NCBI GenBank assembly: GCA_920105625.2
Contig: OV050030.1
Span: 98,644,152-98,708,151 of the forward strand
Origin: Clusia tigrina
Lineage: Eukaryota > Arthropoda > Insecta > Diptera > Clusiidae
Length of the DNA: 64,000 nt
Direction of reading: 5' to 3'
Within the stretch, counting starts at the first letter, position 1. The number at the start of each line of letters is the position of its first letter. This document shows positions 9,797 through 19,669 of the stretch, one piece after another. Made by a program: the position numbers and the translations under genes. The notes under the pieces are model-generated. The model saw only the letters and a program-made list of their open reading frames with translations, was not told the origin of the DNA and ran no database searches.

Positions 9797-11520
9797 GTGA
9801 ACGCGTTCGTGTGTGTAATACTTGTTCCTGGTGATGTATATTTGCTACTGCGTTGGCTTCCGCTGTGTTCTTTAGATTTTCTGACGTTAGTTGGCCTCTT
9901 GGAAGGCATTGATGCATTTACTTGTGGGAAGTTCTCAACGCGGATTGTCGTGCACGTTGCAAAGTCTCGTGGTTGCACACAACCGTTATGAGGTCCCAGC
10001 GTGATCTCCTGATCGCCGCACTTCAATGTCGTTCCCAGGCTTGTCATGAAATCCACTCCTAGGAGTAGATCATCACTGGAGTCAGGCATGATAAGTAGTT
10101 CTATCTGGCATGCCTGCCCTCCAAACCTTACCTTCGTCACAAATGTCTCTTTGACCCTCCTAGCACTTCCGTCTGCCATAAGCGCTCTGGTATTGGATTT
10201 TTCCAATTTGCCGGTAGAAGCGCGTAACTTGTGTGCTAGGCGTCTGCTCATAAAACTGTGCGTTGCACCTGTGTCCAGCGTCGCGGTGACAGTTTCTGTG
10301 CCAATAGAAACGTTAGCGCAGATTCGTCGCCCGACACAGTGCAATGCGTTTTTCCATGGTAAAGTCTGGTGTCGCTGCTCTGCTCCATGCTGCGTGTCTG
10401 ACGGTAGTCTTCTGTTGGGTGGTGCTCTCTGGTTGCAGCACTCGATCGTCCTAACTCCCCTACGGCCACACTCCCAACAAAACAGTATTTGCACGTTGCG
10501 ACATAGTCGTGCTATGTGACCATTTTGGCCACAACGCCGGCAGGCTGTTCTAGGATCTATGGATGCCACTTTGCTCTCTACCGTCACCTGTCGGTTCCTT
10601 ACCTCTCGAGTTGGACCTTGCTCTGTTCGCCTTTGTGTGGGTGGCGCTGCTAGCTGTTCGCCTTCTCCCCGTATGCTCTCCAAATCCTCGGCCATCTCTA
10701 TCAGCTCCTGTAGCGATACGAAATCTCTACGGCGCACGTATAGCTGATATTGTGGCAGACTGTTCTGGAAGATTCTTTCCAGTTTCTGCTCCTCCGAATA
10801 ATCCACGTGTCGCATAAGATTTTGCAATTCGAGTACATACTGCTTGAATGACTCTCGATGCCTCTGGTGATGCTGTCGGATCTGGTCGTCGAGTTTCTCC
10901 ATGAAACGGGCCGGTAAAAAGAATTTCAGGAAGTCCCTCCTATATGTGCTCCATTCCCGCCACGCTCGATTGTTGTTTCTGAACCACATGAGTGCTCGTT
11001 GTCTCAAGAGTTCAGGCATAGTACGCGGAAGGAAATCTTTGTTTATTCCGTACACATCTGCAAGTTCTTCCACTCGCTCAATAAACGCCAGTGGATCACG
11101 CCCACCGTCAAAGTTAAGAGACCACTTCCGTACTTGATCAATAACAGCGGCGTACTGTGTAGACCCGTTGTATTGTTGATCCATTGGTGCAGGTGAAACG
11201 TAAGGATGCTGTGGTATTCCCCGTACCTCTGGATTCCACGCTGGTAGAGTTGCACCTGCGTATATGCTTGGCCTGTCCACTTCCTGCGTTTCGCTGGGAA
11301 CTATGGATGCAGCCGGCCTTGGTGATGTGCTTTTAACATGCCTGCGTTGTAGATTCATCAACCGGTATTGTTGCTCCTGAGTCAGTACCGTTTCTGTGAA
11401 AAATTCAGAAAGCCGCTTTCGGAGGTCATCTACTGTGCCTGTAGTTTCCAAACCGAAATCCTCTGCAAAAATCACCAACTCATCTTTCCGTAGCACGTAC
11501 ACCCAGCTTGTTTTCCCCAT
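9697..11520 (-). CDS. gag: Gag-protease polyprotein
   Basis: This is a 607-residue open frame starting near the primer site. Residues about 125-285 form a retrotransposon Gag domain (RKWSLNFDG, then [15 protein letters not shown] and [12 protein letters not shown]). A CCHC knuckle [14 protein letters not shown] lies at 327-340, followed by a second Cys-rich motif. An aspartic protease with LDTGATHSF (415-423) and LLLGVDFM (486-492) follows. Gag would assemble the particle and protease mature it. The last 100 residues have no RT features. The frame is intact, which is exceptional in this window. Its N-terminus resembles the start of the Gag at 55099, marking the autonomous relative. Confidence 0.85.
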   Translation of the reverse strand: MGKTSWVYVLRKDELVIFAEDFGLETTGTVDDLRKRLSEFFTETVLTQEQQYRLMNLQRRHVKSTSPRPAASIVPSETQEVDRPSIYAGATLPAWNPEVRGIPQHPYVSPAPMDQQYNGSTQYAAVIDQVRKWSLNFDGGRDPLAFIERVEELADVYGINKDFLPRTMPELLRQRALMWFRNNNRAWREWSTYRRDFLKFFLPARFMEKLDDQIRQHHQRHRESFKQYVLELQNLMRHVDYSEEQKLERIFQNSLPQYQLYVRRRDFVSLQELIEMAEDLESIRGEGEQLAAPPTQRRTEQGPTREVRNRQVTVESKVASIDPRTACRRCGQNGHIARLCRNVQILFCWECGRRGVRTIECCNQRAPPNRRLPSDTQHGAEQRHQTLPWKNALHCVGRRICANVSIGTETVTATLDTGATHSFMSRRLAHKLRASTGKLEKSNTRALMADGSARRVKETFVTKVRFGGQACQIELLIMPDSSDDLLLGVDFMTSLGTTLKCGDQEITLGPHNGCVQPRDFATCTTIRVENFPQVNASMPSKRPTNVRKSKEHSGSQRSSKYTSPGTSITHTNAFTCHGFCRVKTKNELPQGPQGRTRAHQVVVRSRH

Positions 11521-11592
11521 CCTGTGACTTTACTGGTTAATGGCGAAGACTATGGGTGAGCGTCAGATGCGTTGAATTTCCTTGTTTTTATA

Positions 11593-11610
11593 GTCCCTGC
11601 TCGGGCGCCA
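11593..11610 (-). promoter_or_regulatory. Primer-binding site, tRNA-Lys type
   Basis: On the minus strand TGGCGCCCGAGCAGGGAC lies one base after the 5' LTR. It fits the 3' end of tRNA-Lys(UUU) with one mismatch. The 50439-55772 element has the same 18 bases at 55394-55411. Confidence 0.8.
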
Positions 11611-11611
11611 C

Positions 11612-12227
11612 TGTAACGACTCTTTTTTATAGCTGGGGTAAAACTCAGCGGCTCCAGGGGTCGTATACAGAAAAATATAAAAATCCTGTGTGTTATTGTT
11701 GTTAAATATTTAATTTAACTGACAATCAGCATTTCCCTCTTGTGCTTTGTACTTGCCGGCCGTTGGCGTGGTGGTGGTTCTGTCGTTGTCCCTCTTGTGC
11801 TTCGCTCTCGTTTCTTCGTGTTGTTGGTGTAAGATTTCCGAGCGAGCGCACTCGGCAAATTCCACCGCTGAGTTCGTGCACTCACCTTCTCTTGTCCGGC
11901 ATGTATTTGTTGTATTCCTCGTCGCTGTGTTTTTCCTCGCTCTTTGCAAGCATAGCGCTGATTGGCAAGATCGTTGGCTGTGCGTGAGGTTGCTTTTGTT
12001 GTAATCCTAGTTATTATTCCAACTGGTCTAATATGCTGCTGCTGATCTGCGCTCCTACCACGGCCGCGCTAATTGGTTACAATGCTTGTAGTTCTTTTCG
12101 TTAAATTTCTAATGCAGTTGCTTCGGTTCGGGTATTTTATCGTGATGTGTGTGTGTATATAGTTTCGTAGCGACTCTGTCATTTGTAGTGTGGGCCAAAG
12201 TTCCCACAGAAGATTTTGGTTCTTACA
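11612..12227 (-). mobile_element. 5' LTR of the gag-protease element
   Basis: This 616-bp LTR is identical by eye to 8615-9231 except where one copy reads CAAAATTTCCC and the other CAAAGTTCCC. It would hold the promoter for minus-strand transcription of the gag-protease frame. Confidence 0.9.
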
Positions 12228-13060
12228 ATACATACATCCATACACTCGTACATATACATGTATATATACAAAGCATCTAATTGCCCCTCACTGGGAGGGG
12301 CTAGAGCGATCCTGGTGTGGGACATCCTCAAGAAGACTCACTGCCTCCACGTGGCGGCCCCGGGCAATGGCACACCAGCACCCGCTGATGGCCAGCTGAA
12401 GTGAGCAACGCACCCAGAGATAGCGCTGTCCCTCTCATGGGGCGGCTGTCTGTGCAACGGGGGAACACGAGGGATAAACTATGGAACAGCGAGGGACCAT
12501 CGTGGAACCACAAAGGGACATCATGGGATCTGTTGTACCTCAAATCAATACCGAGACCGGCAAGGCCTTGATTATGGTATACCGGAAATATAGAAAATAA
12601 GCTGATGCTTGTGGGATGACGATTGCGTTATGCTGCCACCTCAGTAAGTAAGAGTGAAATCTTACAGAAATGGCTGGTAGCTTAATGCCGCAATCGCCCT
12701 CGTCCAGTTAAAACCATGGCAGGTCTCAGGAAACGCTCGATGCTCGTCACCATTAAATTGGCAGTGCCGGCTCGGATGTAACATTCCCGACTAGCGCTGG
12801 TCTGGCTCTGAACATAAGCGCCCATAAGGAATTGTGTCAACCCTCGCATGGCCTCCCTGCTGCGGCAAAGATAACCATGGGACCATTAAGGAGACTGCAC
12901 TACGAGCAAAGACAACGGTCCTGAGCGGGGACCCAAACAATAAAGAAATGAATACCAACAAAACAAACAAACACGACGGTGCGATGAAGGACCCTTCGGC
13001 AGGAGGTCTACTATCCAGAGGACCCCTCTTCCGGTAATAAGAAAGACGGTGGTGCGGAGA
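12228..13060 (+). other. R1-clade LINE 5' end and 5' UTR (left arm)
   Basis: After an ACAT-rich flank the LINE begins around 12275-12290 (GCCCCTCACTGGGAGGGG). A GC-rich untranslated region continues to about 13060. It matches the reverse complement of 24131-24700 plus 16740-16765. Frames across it are short and differ between the two copies, so it is best read as UTR. Confidence 0.7.
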
Positions 13061-14432
13061 AACTCACAGGCAGACACCATTGAGCTTCAGCGAGTGATGG
13101 GCATGAAGGCCGATCCGACGGCAATGGCGGTTACCCCCCCGATGAGATCATTGCCAAAGGCAAAATTGCGGTGCTGGAGTAGCACATTGAAGCACATATA
13201 GCTTTCCTTGTGCCAAGGCACAATGTACATGCCGACATCAAGCGGAAGGCATCCAAAATCCGGGATGTCTGCTTGCAGGTCGTCGAGGAGCAGGATGCAG
13301 GTACGGCTGCGAGAGTGCCACAGCTGGTGCAAGCCGACAGGGCAGTCCAGACTAAAGGGCGGACGGAGAAGCTGGACAAGGATGTGCAGATTGGCGGCCC
13401 TCCTGTGGACAACCAGGGCAAAGCCGGTGCGTCTTCGCGGGCAGCCCCTGCCCAGGCGAAAAGCTACGCGGCCGCAGTCGCAACGCCAAAGCGCCCCCGT
13501 GAGAAGGGGGATCCGGAGCAAGTAAGTCCGACTAGCCGAGCGGTAGCTAAGAGGAGGAGGGGGATGCCCCAACACTGGCGGCCGAGAAAACGGTAATCCT
13601 AAGATCCATAAGCCTATGGCTAGAAAGGCGGAGGGTGCAAAAGTTGAGTTTACCACAGTTCGTTCCAGACCCCAAGCGAAGCGAAAGGGCCCGAAGCCTA
13701 AGCCAGCGCGCGCCGATGCCATCGTTATCAGGGAAACTGGCACGGTGAGTTACGCGGACATCCTCCGCAAAATCAAGAGGGACCCGCAGCTGTCAGAGCT
13801 GGGAGAGGGCGTCCGCAGGATCCGAAAGACGGCCAAGCGTGAACTGCTGCTGGAGTTAAGCGTGGCGGCAGATCGAAAGACACCCCAGTATCATGAGGCG
13901 GTGGCGACTGTCCTGGGAACCAGTGTGGAGGTGCGTAAGCTCACGCAGGAAACCCTAGTGGAGGTGAAAGACCTGGACGAAGTCAACGGTGGAAGATGTC
14001 CACGAGGCGCTGTGTACAGCCAATCTCTCGGAGAGACCTCCCGTGGATGCAATCAGGTCCCTCAGGAAAGCATACGGTGGAACACAGACAGCGGTCATCA
14101 GTCTGTCGCCCCAGGCAGCCGCAGCCCTTCTGAAATCTTGCAGGCTGAGAGTCGGATGGAGCTCATGCCGGGTGCGCGAAAAGGTGACTCCCCTGCGTTG
14201 TTACAAATGTATGGACTTCGGCCACATCGCGCACAAATGCGGAAGCAAGGACGATTGGTGCCACAAGTGCTACAGATGCGGCACAGAGGGCCATAACGCA
14301 CGGGAGTGCGGCAAGGCCCCCACCTGTGCCCTCTGTAAGGCCAGCGGCCGCAAGGATGTGGAGCATCCGACAGGATGCAACTCATGCCCATCCTACAAGC
14401 TAGCCGCTGAGAAGTCCAGGCGCATTAGATGA
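13061..14432 (+). pseudogene. R1-clade LINE ORF1 (Gag-like)
   Basis: Pieces in three frames: 13210-13596, then 13616-13985, then 13989-14432. The first encodes a helical N-terminal region, and the second a KTVSYADILR-type segment after a basic stretch. The third holds an RNA-binding domain with zinc knuckles: CYKCMDFGHIAHKC, CYRCGTEGHNAREC and a CALC-type third. Three knuckles in this spacing are typical of R1-clade ORF1, which coats LINE RNA. Frameshifts near 13600 and 13980 and a stop near 13180 disable it. The matching N-terminal region on the opposite strand (16561-16090) lacks that stop. Confidence 0.8.
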
Positions 14433-14555
14433 GGTTGTTCCAACTCAATCTCCACCACTGCGAGGCTGCACAGGATCTCCTGGAGCAGGCCGTTTGGGAA
14501 CAGATGGTCGATGTTGCAGTGCTTAGCGAGCCGTATAGGCGCAACCAAGCCTATA
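14429..14555 (+). pseudogene. Start of R1-clade LINE ORF2 (endonuclease), truncated
   Basis: Directly after ORF1 an ATG opens a frame with LFQLNLHHCEAAQDLLEQ and AVLSEPYR, the conserved opening of the R1-type endonuclease. It ends after about 40 codons where mariner-linked sequence begins. No continuation of this ORF2 is found on the far side of the mariner, so most of the LINE is missing. Confidence 0.75.
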
Positions 14556-15750
14556 CAATTACAATTTCACCCAAATTCATAGATTAGTTTATTTGTTGTA
14601 GTCGTTTGAAATAAGCAACTTTTGTGTTTCTTGAAAAATGGAAAAAAGCGAATTTCGTGCAGTGATTAAACACTATTATTTGAAAGGGAAAACGGCGAAA
14701 GACACAAAAGAAAAGCTCGATAAACATTACGGTGAGTCTGCTCCGTCAGATTTCATGGTAAAATATTGGATTGCTGAATTTAAACGCGGCCGAACAAACA
14801 CTGCAACAATACCATCAACAGGAAGGCCAAAAGAGGTGGTTGCTGAAGAAAATATCAAGAAAATCCTCGATATCGTAATGAATGATCGCCGAGTCAAGTT
14901 GCGTGAGATTGTTGAAATGGTAAACATATCATATGAACGTGTGTTCAACATTTTGCATGAACATTTGCATATGAAAAAGCTATCGGCAAGATGGGTGCCG
15001 CGTTTGCTCAGTGTCGAACAAAAACGATTTCGACAGACCACTTCACAGCGGTGTTTGGACATGATAAAGCGTAATCCTGTTGATTTTTGGCGTCGATTAA
15101 TAACTGTTGATGAAACGTGGGTTCACCACTACACACCTGAAACCAAAAATCAATCGAAACAATGGGTGGAAGCTGGTGGAAGTGCTCCGAAGAAGGTGAA
15201 GGCAGTGAAATCGGCTGGCAAGGTTATTGCCACTGTATTTTGGGATGCACACGGAATATTGCTCATCGATTATGTTGAAAAAGGATCCACAATCACAGGA
15301 AAGTATTATCGTGCATTATTGGATCAATTGATTGATGCAGTGTAAGAAAAACGACCACATTTAAAGAAGCAAAAAATGATCTTTTTTCAAGACAACGCAC
15401 CGGTTAACACAGCATTAGATACGATTCTAAAATTATGTGAAATACACTTCGAATTGGTTAATCATCCACCTTATAGTCCATATTTAGCTCCTCGTGACTT
15501 TTTCCTGCTTCCAAACTTGGAAAAATGGCTGGCAGGAAAAAGATTCATCTCAAACGAAGAAGTGATTACCGACACTAACGCGTATTTTGAGGGGTTCCCG
15601 AAATCGTATTATTCAGATGGTATAAAAAAGTTGGACTATCGTCTTACTAAGTGTGTCAAAGTAAAAGGAGACTAGGTTGAGAAATAAATGGTTTTTGAAA
15701 AAAAAAATGTTTTTTTCCTACTTAGGTAGCTTCAACATTAATCCGCCCTC
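14556..15750 (+). mobile_element. mariner element, inactive
   Basis: A mariner copy surrounds the transposase frames at 14638-15675. At the right end a sequence at about 15715-15740 looks like the terminal repeat (TCCTACTTAGGTAGCTTCAAC). No matching inverted repeat is evident on the left before the ATG, so the left end may be lost. It lies in the spacer between the two arms of the large inverted duplication. Confidence 0.7.
14638..15675 (+). pseudogene. mariner transposase, two defects
   Basis: The frame starts MEKSEFRAVIKHYYLKG, a helix-turn-helix DNA-binding start, and shows the WVPRLLS linker motif and first catalytic Asp in TVDETWVHHYTPE. A stop codon at 15343-15345 splits it. The same frame region then resumes (15376-15675) with the second Asp in FFQDNAP. 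The third catalytic Asp, normally in the YSPDLAP motif of this DD34D family, is Tyr here (YSPYLAPRDFF). Either defect should abolish cut-and-paste activity. Total length of about 345 codons is normal for the family. The mellifera-like subfamily is a guess. Confidence 0.88.
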
Positions 15751-15759
15751 GTATATACA

Positions 15760-16765
15760 TGTTTTTTTTAATTTTATTTAATTTTTTTTTTTTGGTTCGG
15801 AGGTGGAAATCTGCAAACAGACACTGATCGCTCTCGCACCAGTAGTGTCGGGCTCTCACCCACTAAAACCACCTCCTCAGACGCCTCCCAGACGGTACAT
15901 AGCCGTTAAGCAATACTTGGTCTGGGAGTGGGTTGGTCAACGGACCCCTCCTATTGATTCCCTGAACGTTGCCACCACAATTATCGCAGCAGGGGGATTC
16001 CTCCAGCCGAAATCTGTATAGGTACGCCCGGATAACCCCGTGCCCGGTCAGCAGCTGTGTGACGTGATAGTTCACCTCGCCATGCGACTTATCCGGATCC
16101 CCCTTCTCACGGGGGCGCTTTGGCGTTGCGACTGCGGCCGCGTAGCTCTTCGCCTGGGCAGGGGCTGCCCGCGAAGACGCACCGGCTTTGCCCTGGTTGT
16201 CCACAGGAGGGCCGCCAACCTGCACATCCTTGTCCACCTTCTCCGTTCGCCCTTTAGTCTGGACTGCCCTGTCGGCTTGCACCAGCTGTGGCACTCTCGC
16301 AGCCGTACCTGCATCCTGCTCCTCGACGACCTGCAAGCAGACATCCCGGATTTTGGATGCCTTCCGCTTGATGTCGGCATGTACATTGTGCCTTGGCACA
16401 AGGAAAGCTATGAGTGCTTCAATGTGCCAATCCAGCACCGCCATTTTGCCTTTGGCAATGATCTCATCGGGGGGGATGACCGCCATTGCCCTCGGATCGG
16501 CCTTCATGCCCATCACTCGCTGAAGCTCAATGGTGTCTGCCTGTGAGTTTCTCCGCACCACCGTCTTTTTTATTACCGGAAGAGGGGTCCTCTGGATAGT
16601 AGACCTCCTGCGAAGGGGTCCTTCATCGCAACGTCGTGTTTGTCTGTTATGTTGGTATTCATTTCCCTATTGTTTGGGTCCTCTCTCAGGACCGTTATCT
16701 TTGCTCGTAGTGCAGTCGCCTTAATGGTCCCATGGTTATCTTTGCCGCAGCAGGGAGGCCATGCG
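15760..16765 (-). mobile_element. Internally deleted R1-clade LINE (right arm), 3' part
   Basis: On the minus strand this runs from the end of the 5' UTR (16765) through ORF1 N-terminus and ORF2 C-terminus to a 3' UTR and poly(A) (T-rich at 15760-15793 on the plus strand). The 5' UTR start is at 24700-24131, on the far side of the E2 insertion. Total without E2 is about 1.6 kb. Between ORF1 and ORF2 tail, several kilobases including endonuclease and reverse transcriptase are missing. It ends with a true poly(A), so the deletion either predates retrotransposition or arose later without touching the ends. Confidence 0.78.
15863..16561 (-). CDS. Fused LINE ORF1 N-terminus / ORF2 C-terminus
   Basis: This is a single 232-codon open frame. 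Residues about 1-158 are the N-terminal part of R1-clade ORF1, identical in most positions to 13060-13517 on the other strand. After GDP the frame passes without a stop into the C-terminus of ORF2 (VNYHVTQLLTGHGVIRAYLYRF, then CCDNCGG, the terminal Cys-rich motif). The join lies at about 16090. The product would have neither zinc knuckles nor enzyme domains. It could be translated, but no function is known; it may simply be an accident of an in-frame deletion. Confidence 0.7.
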   Translation of the reverse strand: MVRRNSQADTIELQRVMGMKADPRAMAVIPPDEIIAKGKMAVLDWHIEALIAFLVPRHNVHADIKRKASKIRDVCLQVVEEQDAGTAARVPQLVQADRAVQTKGRTEKVDKDVQVGGPPVDNQGKAGASSRAAPAQAKSYAAAVATPKRPREKGDPDKSHGEVNYHVTQLLTGHGVIRAYLYRFRLEESPCCDNCGGNVQGINRRGPLTNPLPDQVLLNGYVPSGRRLRRWF

Positions 16766-17105
16766 AGTTAACACCCTATTACCCCATATAACGTCACTCC
16801 AATCTGGATTTACTTCTATCCATAGTTGAGTCAGCAAAAATAAGCATTGCCTTTGTTATAAAAACAAATATCTTGGGGATAAACAATTATCTTCCGATAA
16901 TCCAATAATGAATTAATAACTGAAGCGGCACTGCCTTTGTATTGGTTTGATAAATAAACATTATGCTGGGCTGAAAGCTGACTGTTGCATTTTCATTGCC
17001 CAGATTATCTATAAGTACGAGTGTAAAGCAAATTTAAGTTTAGTCTTAAGCGGAGAACGAATAAAGATTTTTTAAAATTCGACTTCGGCCGTATAAAAAA
17101 TAATT
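16766..17105 (+). mobile_element. 5' LTR of E2
   Basis: The LTR starts AGTTAACACC and ends AAATAATT. It is 340 bp against 400 bp for the 3' LTR. The difference is one gap of about 60 bp near 16838, where the long copy has GCAA on both sides, which fits a small repeat-mediated deletion. It carries an AATAAA near 17062. Confidence 0.9.
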
Positions 17106-17122
17106 GGTAGCAGAGCAAGGTT
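17105..17122 (+). promoter_or_regulatory. Primer-binding site, initiator tRNA-Met type (E2)
   Basis: TGGTAGCAGAGCAAGGTT follows the LTR end. It fits the 3' end of insect initiator tRNA-Met over 18 bases. E1 instead uses a tRNA-Ser type, so the two errantiviruses belong to different lineages. Confidence 0.75.
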
Positions 17123-17129
17123 ATTCTGT

Positions 17130-17912
17130 CTGCTTGGGACTCACTATAAAACAAGTAAAGTCGCATAGACTTGAAAAGAATTTTTAAAAGTAAAGTCGCA
17201 TAGACTTGAAAATACAATTAAAAAGTAAAGTCACATAGACTTGAAAAATATTAAACGAGTAAAGTCAGAAGACTTGAAAGCAAATACGAAATTTTTTAAA
17301 TGCAAATTTTAATTAAAGTGCAAAAAAGTTAAGTCACAAGACTTGAAAAATAAAAAATCGGAAGTGTTTATAAAATTTTTTTAAAGTGAAAAATAAGTGA
17401 AAACTGCAACAATGTTCTCAAAAAAAAAAAGGCGAGTACGAAGTTCATTCGTGATTAAAGTGATTAAAACGAAAATAAATCCTCAAAAAGTAAAAACATT
17501 TCATTCGTGTTAAATTGTTAATCAATTTACTATGGTATATATATATAAAAAATATTGAACAAATTTAAAAAATTGTGCAAACAACGCAAAAGCAGCAAAA
17601 ATCTTGTAACAAGGAGAGGAAAAATTAACCAACGAAAAATTAAACATCTAGCAAAATAGCGAAAGACGACTGAACTGAACAGAATAAAGAAGGAAGCAAG
17701 AAGAAAAAGGACTTTTACCAGCTCATCTATCATCTATACAAAGTAAGAAATTCTTAAGAAATATTTAATGAAATATATATATATGAATATATTATGAATA
17801 ATTTTTTGAAATAATTTTTTGAAAAATAATTTTAAGGGTTATCTGACGGATTTTTTAACAATTTTGTGAAAATTTTTTTTAAAAAGGATTGTTTGATAAA
17901 GAATTTTAAAAA
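17130..17912 (+). repeat. E2 leader with repeated AAAGTCGCATAGACTTGAAAA-type units
   Basis: The long A-rich leader has about six imperfect direct repeats built around GTAAAGTC(N)AGACTTGAAA between 17153 and 17350. GTC...GAC inside each unit can pair, so each could form a small hairpin in genomic RNA. Function is unknown; packaging or translation control is possible. Confidence 0.65.
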
Positions 17913-17913
17913 G

Positions 17914-18985
17914 ATGTCTCTCGAAGAGCATTCATTAAATTCAGACTAAATTGCTAGGCTATTACGGACAGAAATAGAAACTTTGAAAAGACAGCTAGAT
18001 AATTTGACAGACAGAACAGATATAATAGACTATCAAGCTCAAACGGTAGATTGTACTATTCAATATGATGAAACACTAGATATAATTAAGTCTTTACCTT
18101 AGTTTACGGGAGGAATTACTTCTTATGTCAGTTGGTGCGAAGCAGCGCAGAATTCTATGTCATTATACATTAAAGGTAGCCAGAGATATTTCGCGGCTCT
18201 GACTATACTGAGAAATAAAATCATTAAGGAAGCAAACGACATATGTATTAACAGCTCATGGAACAAAATTGAATTTCGATGCTATAATTAGCAGATTGGA
18301 CTTTGCCTATTCAGACAAACGACCAATAAACATTATAGAACAAGAATTGAGTGTTCTGAAACAAGGTAGATCTTCACTGATCGAATTTTATAATGCAGTA
18401 AATAAAAAATTAACATTATTGGTCAATAAAACCATTATGACATATGGTAACGAAAGTGATATAACAAATCACTTAAATGAAATAAACCGACAAAACGCAT
18501 TAAGAATTTTCATAACAGGGCTTAACCCGCCACTGTCAGACATACTATTTTCAATTTCACCTAAAAATTTGCCAAGTGCTTTAGCCAAAGCACAAGAGTT
18601 AGAATCAAATAACTTACGAGCAAAATTCGCGCATCAATTTTATGAGAACAAATCTCATTTTTCAGTTAATAAACAAATAATTAAAAATAATCCTCAAACT
18701 GACGGTTGTCAAGCTGCAAGCAACAACAAAGGAATATTTAGACCGAGGACTAACCAAAATTATAGACCTCAAAATTTCAATACAAATCAAGCTCAAAATG
18801 GTTATTTTAAATTCCGCGAGCCGGAACAAAACCAATTTTTAAGATTTCCAAGTAAGCAACAAAATCAAAATTTTCCTAAACCAGAGCCAATCCTCAGCGC
18901 AATTTCGCCAAAATGGACCAAAACAAACTTTATACCATTGTGCACAAAATCAATTAAGAAAAGGAAGAATGAACAATTTAAATGA
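17914..18985 (+). pseudogene. gag: E2 gag pseudogene
   Basis: The likely start is the ATG at 17914. A stop occurs at codon 12 (17947-17949), another at 18100-18102, and a frameshift before 18269. After that the frame is open to 18985. The main part ([42 protein letters not shown]) is errantivirus Gag capsid sequence, followed by an Asn/Gln-rich tail. The minus-strand fragments at 41356 and 45260 carry closely related motifs. Confidence 0.85.
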
Positions 18986-19009
18986 CGAAGCTCTTTTAGA
19001 AAATCGCCC

Positions 19010-19426
19010 ATGCTCCCGTACATTTGGAGGAGGAGCAACATCACGGGCAAAAGATTAAAAATACTGATCGACACGGGTGCAACAAATTGCTATTGTAGCC
19101 CAAATGTTTTTGCTGATAGACAGGAACTCGTAATAAAGAAAAGAGTGAAAACACTAAATGGTTTCACAATTATAACACATTTTTCAGAGTTAACAATTTT
19201 TAGCATAAAACAGAGATTTTATGAAATAAACGGTATAGAAAGTGATTTATTAGTGGGATATAATTTGCTAAAAAAAGCTAATGTTTCACTGGATCTCGGA
19301 AGAGAAATATTAATTCAAGGAGGCATTGAAGAAGAAATAAATGCCTATAATGAGAAAAATGAAAGAGATAATTTTGTGGGAAAAAATCCTACAATGCCAA
19401 ATATTAAGCAAAATGAAAAAATATAG
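19010..19426 (+). pseudogene. E2 protease region
   Basis: This is in the same frame as gag after its stop. It holds the aspartic protease active site LIDTGATNCYC at about residues 20-30 and the LLVGYNLL motif near the domain end. The protease would cleave Gag and Pol in the particle. An acidic/Asn-rich linker follows and the frame stops at 19426. Confidence 0.8.
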
Positions 19427-19594
19427 TAAAAATTTTGGGAAAAAATTCTACAGTGCCAAGAAAAAATATTACGGAAAATAGAAATTCCGCTGAACAAAAA
19501 AATAATTTTTTAATTGATTCGGGTACGAGATGCCACAATATTAATAAACTTAGAAAACAAATAATAACCAAAATTGAAAGGGATCATGGAAAAA

Positions 19595-19669
19595 TCAATC
19601 TTGATATTCCATTTAGAACTGATGTTCTCTGAATTCTCAATCTTGATATTCCATTTAGAACTGATGTTC
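19595..19669 (+). repeat. Direct duplication that adds a stop to E2 pol
   Basis: A 33-bp unit occurs at 19595-19627 and again at 19637-19669, 42 bp apart, so the reading frame is kept. The 9-bp filler brings in a TGA at 19630-19632. This is a clear local duplication that disabled the copy. Confidence 0.85.

Larger units (their letters stand above)
8615..12227 (-). mobile_element. Gag-protease-only Ty3-type LTR element (complete, recent)
   Basis: This 3.6-kb element has two LTRs of 617 and 616 bp that differ by eye at one spot only. It also has a primer site, a purine tract and a 4-bp ATAC target duplication (8611-8614 and 12228-12231). The right arm keeps the uninterrupted target at about 24740. 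Inside is a single long gag-protease frame and a shorter second frame. No reverse transcriptase, RNase H or integrase is present. It must rely on enzymes of a relative, such as a live version of the 50439-55772 family. The near-identical LTRs indicate recent insertion. Confidence 0.88.

Noticed and set aside
13087..13743. 218-codon minus-strand frame opposite LINE ORF1, mirrored by plus-strand frames at 16040-16546
   Set aside because: GC-rich antisense shadow of the ORF1 coding sequence; the sense strand has the recognisable R1-clade domain.
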